A DNA stretch of 9,332 bases from an uncultured Allofournierella sp. (GTDB taxonomy: Bacteria; Bacillota; Clostridia; Oscillospirales; Ruminococcaceae). Location of the stretch: positions 1 through 9,332 of the forward strand of contig CALWNE010000049.1 of the NCBI GenBank assembly GCA_944382705.1, read 5' to 3'. Position 1 is the stretch's first letter. Each line of letters opens with the position of its first letter. The notes under the pieces were generated by a model that saw only the letters and a program-made list of their open reading frames with translations, ran no database searches and was not told where the DNA came from. Shown here in pieces: positions 1 through 7,344 of the stretch. Both the position numbers and the translations under genes were made by a program.

Positions 1-1809
1 CTGGAACACACCCTCTGTTTCGCTTTGACCCAGCATTTCGTAAGTTTTGCTGTCGTCGTAGGGCATTTCCTCCACCGAGAATGCGGGATTCTGCCGTTGA
101 ATCATGGCTTCTGCATCTCGAATCACCGTCAAGGTTCGCAGACCCAGAAAGTCCATTTTCAGTAGACCCAATTCCTCAATGGTGGTCATGGTAAACTGGG
201 TAACCGGTACGCCATCGTTGGAAGCCAGCGGAACATACTCATTGGCCGCTTCCGGAGTAATAACTACACCGGCAGCATGGGTGGAGGCATGGCGAGGCAT
301 ACCCTCAATTTTAATGGCAGTGTCCACCAATTCTTTGACCTGTTCATTGCTGTCGTACTGAACTTTCAGTTCCGGAGATGCTTCCAGTGCACGATGCAGG
401 GTCATTTTAAGTTCCATTGGAACCAGCTTTGCAATGGCATCCACCATGGCGTAAGGCAAATCCATAACCCGGCCCACATCCCGCAGGGCTGCACGGGCAG
501 CCATTGTTCCAAAGGTAATAATCTGTGCCACATGGTCATGGCCGTACTTTTCGTTTACATAGTCGATTACCTCCTGCCGCCGCTCGTAGCAGAAGTCCAC
601 ATCAAAGTCCGGCATGCTAACTCGCTCCGGATTCAGAAAGCGTTCAAACAGCAGATTGTAGCGGATGGGGTCAATGTTCGTAATGCCCACGCAGTAGGCT
701 GCAATGCTTCCTGCACCACTGCCACGGCCGGGGCCCACTGCAATGCCCTTTCGCTTTGCGTAGTTGATGAAATCAAACACAATGAGGTAATAGTTGGTAT
801 AGCCCATGCGCTGAATTACATCAATTTCGTACCGCAGACGCTCCTGAATTTCGGGCGAGGGGTTTTCTCCGTACCGTTTGGCCAACCCTTCATAGCAAAG
901 CGTTTCAAAGTAGGTTTGGTTGTCCATGCCGTTCGGGGCTTTGAAATAAGGCAATTTTGTAACGCCGAACTCGAAATCAAAGCTGCACATCTCCGCAATT
1001 CGGTTTGTGTTCTCGCAGGCATCCGGAGCAATGGCAAACAAATCGTACATTTCCTCGGTACTTTTTAGGTAAAACTCATCGGTTTCAAATTCCAGCTTAT
1101 CATCATCCTGAATGGTTTTTCCTGTTTGAATGCAAATCAGAATGCTTTGCATCCTGCTGTCTTCCTTGCGCAGATAGTGGGAGTCGTTGGTAGCAACCAG
1201 CGGAATCCCCGTCTCTCTGGACAGACGAATGATTTTTGGCAGCACCTGCTGCTGTGCCGGAATTCCATGGTCCTGAATTTCCAAGTAATAATTCCCCTGC
1301 CCAAACAGCTGGTTGTAGTACAAGGCCACCTGCTTTGCCTTTTCGTAATCGCCTGCCAGCAGAGCCTGGGGCACCTCGCCCGCCAAGCAGGCAGACAGGC
1401 AGATCAGCCCCTCACAATGCTGCTCCAGCAAGGCTTTGTCAATACGGGGTTTGGAATAAAACCCTTCTATGAAGCCAGCTGATACCAACTTGATTAAATT
1501 TTTATAGCCGGTTTCATTTTTGCAAAGCAGAATTAAATGGTGGGAACCATCGATACGGTTTACTTTGTCAAACCGGGAACGGGTAGCCACATACACTTCG
1601 CAACCGATGATTGGCTTAATGCCCGCTTTTTTGGCTGCCTTGTAAAAATCCACACAGCCGTACATCACACCGTGGTCGGTAATAGCAATGGATGTTTGCC
1701 CCAATTCCTTTACCCGATCAAACAGCTTGTCTATACGGCAGGCACCATCCAGCAAGCTATATTCGGTGTGTACATGGAGGTGTGTAAAATTGCGGTTTTT
1801 ATCAGCCAT
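1..1809 (-). CDS. dnaE: DNA polymerase III alpha subunit DnaE, N-terminal 603 codons (runs off the window)
   Basis: Replicative DNA polymerase catalytic subunit (C family), acting at the replication fork in the cytoplasm. The frame is open from the ATG at 1809 to base 1; the missing C-terminal part would be roughly half of a normal protein of about 1,150 residues. The N-terminal PHP domain begins THLHVHTEYSLLDGA and continues with ITDHG (H46), GCE (E71), HHLILL (H91), SACLAG (C141) and ATNDSHY (D209, H211). The polymerase palm shows MPDFDVDFC with D401 and D403, and KMDFLGL with the third catalytic aspartate, D553; these sit at almost the same positions as in E. coli DnaE. The finger region includes AVGPGRGSGAGS. 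The start is fixed by conserved sequence directly after it and by AAGGAG 5 nt upstream, which lies inside the last codons of whiA. The gene overlaps whiA by 8 nt, so translational coupling is likely. PolC, the other replicase usual in Firmicutes, lacks this arrangement. Confidence 0.97.
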   Translation of the reverse strand, partial: MADKNRNFTHLHVHTEYSLLDGACRIDKLFDRVKELGQTSIAITDHGVMYGCVDFYKAAKKAGIKPIIGCEVYVATRSRFDKVNRIDGSHHLILLCKNETGYKNLIKLVSAGFIEGFYSKPRIDKALLEQHCEGLICLSACLAGEVPQALLAGDYEKAKQVALYYNQLFGQGNYYLEIQDHGIPAQQQVLPKIIRLSRETGIPLVATNDSHYLRKEDSRMQSILICIQTGKTIQDDDKLEFETDEFYLKSTEEMYDLFAIAPDACENTNRIAEMCSFDFEFGVTKLPYFKAPNGMDNQTYFETLCYEGLAKRYGENPSPEIQERLRYEIDVIQRMGYTNYYLIVFDFINYAKRKGIAVGPGRGSGAGSIAAYCVGITNIDPIRYNLLFERFLNPERVSMPDFDVDFCYERRQEVIDYVNEKYGHDHVAQIITFGTMAARAALRDVGRVMDLPYAMVDAIAKLVPMELKMTLHRALEASPELKVQYDSNEQVKELVDTAIKIEGMPRHASTHAAGVVITPEAANEYVPLASNDGVPVTQFTMTTIEELGLLKMDFLGLRTLTVIRDAEAMIQRQNPAFSVEEMPYDDSKTYEMLGQSETEGVFQ

Positions 1810-2719
1810 TGGTTCTCCTTTTTTGCAATTCTTCTGCCAATCGCTCCAGCTTTTTGATGCGATGGGAAAGGCCCGATTTACTGATTGGGTCCGAGCTCTT
1901 TTGGGCCAGCTGCGCCAGCGGCAAATCGGGCCATTCCAGCCGCAGCTGCGCTGCCTGCTGCAAAGGTGCGCTGAGCGTTTGCAGTGCATCAATTTCCTTC
2001 AGGTAATGAATAGCCCGCAGAGCCTGTACATTGGCCGTAGCGGTTTTGTCCATATTGGCTGTTTCGCAGTTGGTAAGCCGATTGGTTTTATTGCGCAATT
2101 CCTTGATTACCTTGTGGTCCATAATCTGCATAGCGCCATTTCCTGCCCCCATAAAGGTAAGCAGGTCTTCAATTTGTTCGCTGGCCTTGATGTATACCAC
2201 ATTTACCCCTTTGCGGAGTGTGCGGTGGGGGCGGAATTCGTGCTCGGCCAAAATCCCTTCCAGGTCCTTAGCCAGATTGTGACGGCTGGATACAAACTCC
2301 AGATTGTATTCCTTTTGAGGGTCGGTCATGGTACCGCAGCAAACAAAAGCGGCGCCCAAAAAAGCAGAGACGCAGCTGGGGCAACGAAGCAGTGCTGGGT
2401 CAATACGAAGGCTGATTTGCCCGCTGTCGCACTGGAAGATCTCGAACATCTTTTGCACCTGCTCCGGCTCAGAAACCGAAAACTCATACAACGCCGAGGC
2501 GCCTCGCTGTCCTACGGTTATCTCGCCTGAAATGCCAGTGCATTGAAACATTTTTTTGGCATACTGCGCAGCAGAAGCCAACTCGGTTTGCATCATCACG
2601 CCCCGCTCATCAAAATAACGACTGAAGCAGGCAATGCCATAAGCAGCCGCCAGCGAACAGCAGGGTCGGTTGATTCGTTTTTGTACAATTTCGTTTTTAA
2701 CATCCTGCGAAAAACTCAT
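1802..2719 (-). CDS. whiA: WhiA, sporulation/cell-division DNA-binding protein
   Basis: WhiA is a widely conserved Gram-positive DNA-binding protein. It is a transcription factor for sporulation septation in Streptomyces and affects division and chromosome segregation in Bacillus subtilis. The 305-residue product has normal family length. It starts with the family-typical MSFSQDVKNEI. A degenerate LAGLIDADG-like core follows: FLGAAFVCCGT near residues 119-130, then YNLEF at 138-142, then the segment around GVNVVYIKASEQIEDLLTFMG at 171-191. NRLTNCETANMDKT at 213-226 is a strong family signature. The C-terminal helix-turn-helix region covers roughly 235-300 and contains LSHRIKKLERLAEEL. The nearest Shine-Dalgarno-like stretch (GAAAGGA, 2734-2740) is 14 nt from the ATG, longer than for its neighbours, so initiation may be weaker or depend on coupling to rapZ, which ends 33 nt upstream. 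Its TGA overlaps the dnaE start. The usual partner yvcK is not upstream. Confidence 0.96.
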   Translation of the reverse strand: MSFSQDVKNEIVQKRINRPCCSLAAAYGIACFSRYFDERGVMMQTELASAAQYAKKMFQCTGISGEITVGQRGASALYEFSVSEPEQVQKMFEIFQCDSGQISLRIDPALLRCPSCVSAFLGAAFVCCGTMTDPQKEYNLEFVSSRHNLAKDLEGILAEHEFRPHRTLRKGVNVVYIKASEQIEDLLTFMGAGNGAMQIMDHKVIKELRNKTNRLTNCETANMDKTATANVQALRAIHYLKEIDALQTLSAPLQQAAQLRLEWPDLPLAQLAQKSSDPISKSGLSHRIKKLERLAEELQKRRTNG

Positions 2720-2752
2720 GAGAGCGTTCTTAATCCTTTCTTGCTTGTTCGC

Positions 2753-3610
2753 TTATCGCTTTTCATCTCGATGGTACATAACCGGTGCATACCCTAATTG
2801 CTCGCAATGCTCTACAATTTTGCGAACAAAAGTAACAGACCTGTGCTTTCCACCGGTGCAGCCAATGGCAACTGTTAGCTGGCTTTTGCCCTCGCTTACA
2901 TAAAGAGGCAGCGAGCAATCCAGCAATGCATTGATGTGGGCAAGCAGCTGCTGGGACTGCTCAAACTGCATTACATAATCCGCTACTTCGTCATCCATGC
3001 CTGTTTTGGACTTCAATTCCGGCACATAAAAAGGATTGGGAAGGCAGCGCACATCCAGCACAATATCTGCCTCCTTTGGAATGCCAAACTTAAATCCAAA
3101 GGACATGACAGTAAGTACCATGCCCGTTTCATTTTCTCGTAAGAATAGCTTGCAGATACGCTCACGGTTTTGCGCCGCAGAAAGCAGCGAGGTATCCACA
3201 ATGAAATTTGCCCGTTCTAAAAACGGATGAAGAATCTGCCGTTCTTTCCGGAACGCTTCCTCAATGGTGCAGCCTTTCTGCTGGCACAAAGGATGAAGAC
3301 GACGGGTTTCTTTGTAACGACGAGCAAGCACATCGTCCGATGCATCCAGAAACAGTAATTTGCAAGAAAATTGACTGCTGTCGATGCTCTGCACCACAGC
3401 GGCAGTATCCTTTATACTGCGGCAGCTGCGCACATCGATTACAACGGCAACCTTATCCAAGGTATTTTCACCTTGCAGGGCGAAATCCAAAAAGCGAGGA
3501 ATCAGCCCCGCCGGGATATTATCGATGCAAAAATAACCAATGTCCTCCAATACATTGATTGCCAGCGACTTGCCTGCGCCAGACAAGCCAGTAACCACCA
3601 ACAGCTCCAT
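2753..3610 (-). CDS. rapZ: RapZ/YvcJ-family nucleotide-binding protein
   Basis: P-loop protein of the RapZ (YvcJ, formerly UPF0042) family. In E. coli, RapZ directs RNase E to the GlmZ small RNA and so controls GlmS amino-sugar synthesis; in B. subtilis, YvcJ binds and hydrolyses nucleotides and affects competence. The role here is inferred only from family. The 285-residue length is normal. Walker A GLSGAGKS lies at residues 8-15, right after the start, and is followed by the family-typical LEDIGYFCIDNIP. The middle has VLDVRCLPNPFYVPELKSKTG, and the C-terminal domain has GCTGGKHRSV at 250-259, ending in HRDEKR. The ATG is supported by AAGGAAG 6 nt upstream. It follows murB after a 91-nt gap containing a strong hairpin and precedes whiA directly, where many Firmicutes have yvcK. 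With MurB upstream, a link to UDP-amino-sugar supply is plausible. Confidence 0.96.
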   Translation of the reverse strand: MELLVVTGLSGAGKSLAINVLEDIGYFCIDNIPAGLIPRFLDFALQGENTLDKVAVVIDVRSCRSIKDTAAVVQSIDSSQFSCKLLFLDASDDVLARRYKETRRLHPLCQQKGCTIEEAFRKERQILHPFLERANFIVDTSLLSAAQNRERICKLFLRENETGMVLTVMSFGFKFGIPKEADIVLDVRCLPNPFYVPELKSKTGMDDEVADYVMQFEQSQQLLAHINALLDCSLPLYVSEGKSQLTVAIGCTGGKHRSVTFVRKIVEHCEQLGYAPVMYHRDEKR

Positions 3611-3661
3611 TTATATCTTCCTTTGCATTTGACATTTTATGTTGTAGGATAAAACAGCTTT

Positions 3662-3691
3662 GACCGGCTGCCCTTTGCAAGACAGCCGGCC
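3662..3691 (-). other. 13-bp RNA hairpin with GCAA loop in the murB-rapZ gap
   Basis: Read as minus-strand RNA, arms GGCCGGCTGTCTT and AGGGCAGCCGGTC pair over 13 bp around a GCAA (GNRA-type) loop. Three of the pairs are G-U, which become A-C mismatches on the plus strand, so the complete fold exists only in the murB-rapZ transcript. The stem starts 10 nt after the murB stop. It is followed by CAAAGCTGTTTTA rather than a direct U-run, so it is a poor intrinsic terminator. Likely roles are a partial attenuator, a 3' stabiliser for upstream mRNA, or a processing or protein-binding site. The fold is read by eye, with no energy calculation. Confidence 0.6.
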
Positions 3692-3701
3692 TTTTGGCAG
3701 G

Positions 3702-4607
3702 TTATTCTACAACTCTGATTTCTTTTTCCAGGCAGTACCCTGTTTTTTCCTGGACGATTTCACTTACCTGACGGGCCAGCTCCAGCACATCTGCGCATGT
3801 GGCATTGCCCAGGTTTACAATAAAGCCGCAATGTTTTTGACTGATGGCAGCATCGCCTACCCGAAACCCTCGCAAACCACACTGGTCAATCAGGCCACCT
3901 GCAAATGCTCCTTCCGGGCGCTTGAAGGCACTGCCTGCGCTGGGCAATTCAAGGGGTTGTTTATCCACTCGGCGCTGCATCAGGTCATCCATCACAGCCC
4001 GAATCTGCTCAACTTCTGCTTTTTTCAGATGAATCTCCGCCGAAAGAACCAGCCAGCCGGTTCGGCCAAAAATGCTGGTGCGGTAGCCCAGTTCCAGAGC
4101 GTCCGCACAGAGTGTGCGAATTTGACCCTGCTCATCCAGAAATTCAACACAGGCCAAAACATCCTTCATTTCGCCGCCGTAAGCGCCGGCATTCATGTAA
4201 ACGGCACCGCCTACACTGCCTGGAATGCCATAGGCAAATTCCAAGCCGGAAAGTCCCTGCTGTGCCGCTGCCAAACAAACATCTTTTAACGATGCGCCCG
4301 CGCCAGCTCGCAGACAGGTGTCCTGAATCTCAATTTGATTGCAGGCGTGGGTGGTGGAAATAACGACTCCATCAAAGCCTTGGTCCGAAAACAGCAGATT
4401 GGAGCCATTCCCCAGCAGATAATACCGAACTCCCTTGGCCCGGCACAAAGAGACCGCCTGAATCAACTGTTCACGGCTTGCGGGCTGGCAAAACACTGCT
4501 GCTGGCCCACCAATGCGAAAGCTCGTATGGTGTGCAAGGGGTTCCTGACAGGTGTACGGGATACCTGCTTGCTTCAATTCCTGTTCAATGGCTGCCATGC
4601 ACTCCAT
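3702..4607 (-). CDS. murB: UDP-N-acetylenolpyruvoylglucosamine reductase MurB
   Basis: Cytoplasmic FAD enzyme that uses NADPH to reduce UDP-GlcNAc-enolpyruvate to UDP-MurNAc, the second committed step of peptidoglycan precursor synthesis. The 301-residue length suits the shorter (type II) MurB common in Firmicutes. The FAD-binding N-terminal half shows HTSFRIGG (27-34), LLGNGSNLLFSD (64-75) and GLEFAYGIPGSVGGAVYMNAGAYGGEM (121-147). YRTSIF (175-180) holds the conserved active-site arginine R176. GSAFKRPEG holds the expected catalytic serine S226, and the C-terminal LEKEIRVVE holds the expected glutamate E296. The first ATG is preferred over the one three codons later because AGGAGG (4614-4619) sits 6 nt upstream of it. 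It follows the ROK kinase by 31 nt. No promoter was seen in that gap, so co-transcription is likely. Confidence 0.97.
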   Translation of the reverse strand: MECMAAIEQELKQAGIPYTCQEPLAHHTSFRIGGPAAVFCQPASREQLIQAVSLCRAKGVRYYLLGNGSNLLFSDQGFDGVVISTTHACNQIEIQDTCLRAGAGASLKDVCLAAAQQGLSGLEFAYGIPGSVGGAVYMNAGAYGGEMKDVLACVEFLDEQGQIRTLCADALELGYRTSIFGRTGWLVLSAEIHLKKAEVEQIRAVMDDLMQRRVDKQPLELPSAGSAFKRPEGAFAGGLIDQCGLRGFRVGDAAISQKHCGFIVNLGNATCADVLELARQVSEIVQEKTGYCLEKEIRVVE

Positions 4608-4638
4608 AAGGTGCCTCCTCTTGTTTATAAAATGATTG

Positions 4639-5604
4639 TTACAGTTTTTCCTGGTTGCCCAGCCATGCTGCGCCTACTACGCCAGCATCGTTAAACAACT
4701 CTGCGCATTTGATGTTAACACGACGGTTTCCATCACGGGCATAGTCTTCCCAATCTACCAATTTGCGCACAGGTGCCAGCAGAACCTCTCCCTGCTTGGA
4801 AACACCGCCGCCGATGCAGATTACCTCCGGCTGGAAAATGTTTACAACATTGGTCAGGCCACAGGCGATGTACTCAACGAACTTATTCACCAGCATGGTG
4901 GCCAGTTCGTCGCCAGCTGCCATACCGTCAAAAACGGTCTTGGCACCTACTTTATTAATGTCGCCATCTACCAGCTTCCACATCATGTTCTGAGGATGGG
5001 CCAGCATGGTAGCCTTCGCATCCTCTGCCAAGGCACTGGAAGATGCATATTTTTCCCAGCAGCCGTTTCGTCCGCATTTGCAGGGACGGCCATCTTTCTG
5101 GATTACCATATGGCCCAGCTCGGCACCTGCGTAGTTGAAACCGGCAAAAATTTTGCCATCGATGATAATGCCTGCGCCGATGCCGGTGCCCAGTGTAATC
5201 ACCACCGCATAGCGGGTATTGCGGGCACCGCCTGCGATATACTCGCCATAAGCCGCTGCATTGGCATCGTTTTCGATGTATACCTTACAGCCCAGCAACT
5301 TTTCCATATTCTCCTGCAGATGCCACTCTCGATAGCCGAAGTTGGCATTGAAATTTACCACACCGGTGCTGCTGTTTACACTGCCGGGGCTGCCGATACC
5401 AATCCACAGCAGGTCATCCATGGTGAGGTTGGATTCCACCAATACTTGGCGGCAGAGATTTGCGATTTTTTCCTCAATTACATGCTCGGGCTGGGGCAAG
5501 TCAGTTGCGCAGGTGCAGGTGTGCAAAACCTTGAATTCTTCATCTACAATGCCAGCGGTAATGGTGGTGCCGCCCAGGTCAACGCCAATGGTGTACTTTT
5601 TCAT
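4639..5604 (-). CDS. ROK-family sugar kinase, probable glucokinase
   Basis: Cytoplasmic ATP-dependent hexose kinase of the ROK family; glucose to glucose-6-phosphate is the likeliest reaction, but other hexoses or N-acetylhexosamines cannot be excluded. The 321-residue product starts MKKYTIGVDLGGTT with the phosphate-binding loop DLGGT at 9-13. ENDANAAAYGE (111-121) carries the catalytic base D113. GTGIGAGI (139-146) and AGAELGHM (159-166) follow, and the zinc site is H165 with CKCGRNGC (C175, C177, C182) and E184. IGGGVS near the C terminus is also family-typical. There is no N-terminal helix-turn-helix, so it is a kinase rather than a NagC/Mlc-type repressor. A longer reading from 5664 would add 20 non-family residues inside the phosphatase gene and was rejected. 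The chosen ATG has GGAGAG 8 nt upstream and overlaps the phosphatase stop as ATGA, which implies translational coupling. Confidence 0.93.
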   Translation of the reverse strand: MKKYTIGVDLGGTTITAGIVDEEFKVLHTCTCATDLPQPEHVIEEKIANLCRQVLVESNLTMDDLLWIGIGSPGSVNSSTGVVNFNANFGYREWHLQENMEKLLGCKVYIENDANAAAYGEYIAGGARNTRYAVVITLGTGIGAGIIIDGKIFAGFNYAGAELGHMVIQKDGRPCKCGRNGCWEKYASSSALAEDAKATMLAHPQNMMWKLVDGDINKVGAKTVFDGMAAGDELATMLVNKFVEYIACGLTNVVNIFQPEVICIGGGVSKQGEVLLAPVRKLVDWEDYARDGNRRVNIKCAELFNDAGVVGAAWLGNQEKL

Positions 5605-6353
5605 ACAAGCAACTCTCCAATCCGATTTACAATTTCTTTTTTGTGAACTTCCAGCTCCCGGCAAAGGCGCTCACCCGTGCTATTCACAATCAATTCCGGC
5701 GGGAAGTCTACTTCCTTCAACAGACCAAACAGATGGGCCACGCCGGCTTCCAGATGATAGATGGAATGAGCATCGCTGTTAAGAGCGATTTTGCATTCAT
5801 TCTTTTTGCAGGCCTCCAGCAGAGCCCGCATATTTCCCACACCATCCGGGCGCACCACATAGGAATTGCCGTTCAGCTCCACAACCTTGTTGTATTCTGC
5901 GAAGGCTTTGGTAACCCTATCGTAGTCATAGCGGTGCTTTGCCTGCTCGGAATGCCCAATCATATCCACAACCGGATTGCGGGCTACCTGAAGCCAAAGA
6001 TGCGTAGCTTCCTCCACCGTAAGCCTGCCGGGAAGGCAATCCCCGTGAATGGATGCAATAACCCAGTCCAGCTGCGCCAACTCGTTATTGGGAAGATCCA
6101 AATTGCCTTCCTTGTCCATTACATTGGCTTCCACTCCCTTTAGTACGGGAATGCCTTCCAGCACATCCGGCAGACGGCGCAGGGTGAAGAAATACCAAGG
6201 ATGGGGAGAATCCGGCATGGCACAGCCATGGTCTGTAACGGCGAATGCCTTATAGCCCATCTGCTTTGCCTTGGTGGCCATTTCGGTAATGGTGTTGACC
6301 GCATGGTTAGACACCAGTGTATGGGTGTGGAGATCTGCAACGATTTGATACAA
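5601..6353 (-). CDS. PHP-domain phosphatase, YcdX-like (TTG start)
   Basis: A 250-residue single-domain PHP metalloprotein, almost the size of E. coli YcdX, whose family is a trinuclear-metal phosphatase of poorly defined substrate. All expected metal ligands are visible: H9 and H11 (DLHTHT), H17, H42 (TDHG), E75 (GVEAN), H103 (SIHG), H134 (IGHS), D194 and H196 (NSDAH). It is therefore probably catalytically competent. It is not a histidinol phosphatase by context, since no his gene is nearby. The start is TTG at 6353: the conserved domain begins six residues later, the 20 nt between it and the hprK stop contain no in-frame ATG or GTG, and GGGGAG sits 9 nt upstream. It lies 17 nt after hprK and overlaps the ROK kinase by 4 nt. 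This suggests a job in sugar-phosphate or nucleotide turnover, which is inference. A 5'-3' nuclease or other phosphoesterase role is the main alternative. Confidence 0.9.
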   Translation of the reverse strand: MYQIVADLHTHTLVSNHAVNTITEMATKAKQMGYKAFAVTDHGCAMPDSPHPWYFFTLRRLPDVLEGIPVLKGVEANVMDKEGNLDLPNNELAQLDWVIASIHGDCLPGRLTVEEATHLWLQVARNPVVDMIGHSEQAKHRYDYDRVTKAFAEYNKVVELNGNSYVVRPDGVGNMRALLEACKKNECKIALNSDAHSIYHLEAGVAHLFGLLKEVDFPPELIVNSTGERLCRELEVHKKEIVNRIGELLV

Positions 6354-6362
6354 GTCTATGCA

Positions 6363-6371
6363 CTCCCCTCT
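6363..6371 (-). promoter_or_regulatory. Ribosome binding site deciding the TTG start of the PHP phosphatase
   Basis: Minus-strand AGAGGGGAG overlaps the final A of the hprK stop codon and ends 9 nt before the TTG at 6353-6351. No other usable in-frame start exists between the hprK stop and the conserved VADLHTHT sequence, so this site supports TTG as the start. Confidence 0.65.
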
Positions 6372-7303
6372 TATTCCATGCCGTCATCATCCAACCCAAG
6401 GCGGGCCAGCAGCTCTTTTGCTGCGTTGTAGCCCATCTTTTTCTGACGGTTGTTGATGGCTGCAGTTTCCACAATGACAGCCAAATTTCGGCCCGGCATA
6501 ACCGGAATTACGGTGCTGGGAATCTGAACTCCCAAAATATCATAAAAGTCTGTCTCCAGGCCGGTGCGGCTGTAAGTTTTGGTTCGATCCCACGGCTCCA
6601 GCGACACCACCAAATCAACCTTTTCGCTGATTTTAACGGAACCGATACCAAAAATGCGGGCCACATTTACAATGCCCACACCCCGCAGCTCGATGAAATG
6701 ACGGATGTTTTCCGGCGCAGTACCTACGATAGTACGGCTGGAGGTGCGGCGCAGCTCCACTGCGTCATCCGCAATGAGACGGTGGCCACGCTTAACCAGC
6801 TCCACTGCCGTCTCACTTTTACCAACTCCACTGTCACCCAAAATCAGAATGCCTTCACCGTACACCTCAATAAACACACCATGGCGTGTTACACGGGGCG
6901 CCAATTCCACATTCAAAATGCTAATGAGGGTACTCATCAAAGTGGAGGTAGTCTCCGACGAAGAAAGCAAGGGCACCTCATACTGCTGGGCAAAATCCAC
7001 CATTTCGGGCAGAGGCTCCAGTCCCCGGCTTACAAAAACAGCAGGGGGCCGAAGCTTGAACAACTGTTCCAGGTGGGCCCGGCGGGTGGTCTGGGGCAGC
7101 TCTTTCAGATAAGATATCTCAACCATGCCAAAAATCTGGATTCGGTTGGAATCAAAATATTGATAGTACCCTGCCAACACAATGCCAGGGCGGTTTACAT
7201 CCGCAGTGTCAATGGGGATGTCTTTCAGGTCTTTGGGAGCATGGATAGTTTCCAGGTTGAGCATCTCGGCCAGTTTGCTCAGAGGAACGGAGAACGCCGG
7301 CAT
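6371..7303 (-). CDS. hprK: HPr kinase/phosphorylase HprK
   Basis: Bifunctional enzyme that phosphorylates HPr of the sugar phosphotransferase system on Ser-46 when glycolytic intermediates are high and removes the phosphate when they are low, setting carbon catabolite control in low-GC Gram-positives. The 310-residue length is standard. The N-terminal domain covers about 1-130. The catalytic domain shows RHGVFIEVYGEGILILGDSG with H141, Walker A GDSGVGKS (156-163), E164, HRLIADDAVE with D179 and D180, and the signature ELRGVGIVNVARIFG (205-219). The C-terminal PGRNLAVIVETAAINNRQKKMG (270-291) is also a family hallmark. The ATG has AAAGGGTG ending 5 nt upstream. It is the first gene after the clear promoter at 7345-7373, with a leader of roughly 35 nt, and therefore probably heads the hprK-to-dnaE unit. 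Confidence 0.97.
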   Translation of the reverse strand: MPAFSVPLSKLAEMLNLETIHAPKDLKDIPIDTADVNRPGIVLAGYYQYFDSNRIQIFGMVEISYLKELPQTTRRAHLEQLFKLRPPAVFVSRGLEPLPEMVDFAQQYEVPLLSSSETTSTLMSTLISILNVELAPRVTRHGVFIEVYGEGILILGDSGVGKSETAVELVKRGHRLIADDAVELRRTSSRTIVGTAPENIRHFIELRGVGIVNVARIFGIGSVKISEKVDLVVSLEPWDRTKTYSRTGLETDFYDILGVQIPSTVIPVMPGRNLAVIVETAAINNRQKKMGYNAAKELLARLGLDDDGME

Positions 7304-7344
7304 AATAACACCCTTTCTGTGGTTTGGAATTTAGCAATGTCCCT

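Noticed and set aside
277..1068. Plus-strand open frame of 263 codons opposite dnaE
   Set aside because: It lies entirely antisense to the well-conserved DnaE frame, has no recognisable domain and no good ribosome site. Long antisense frames here follow from the codon usage of the real genes.
1688..2530. Plus-strand open frame of 280 codons opposite dnaE/whiA
   Set aside because: It crosses the whiA-dnaE boundary on the wrong strand and has no domain-like composition; it is a shadow.
3611..3661. Separate promoter for rapZ in the murB-rapZ gap
   Set aside because: AT-rich pieces such as CATAAAAT exist on the minus strand, but no -35 at proper spacing was found.
4636..5646. Plus-strand open frame of 336 codons opposite the ROK kinase
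   Set aside because: It mirrors the kinase gene almost exactly; the minus-strand product has all catalytic motifs.
5605..5664. Upstream ATG extending the ROK kinase by 20 residues
   Set aside because: The extra residues are not family-like and lie within the phosphatase C terminus. The ATG at 5604 has a ribosome site and starts right before the DLGGT loop.
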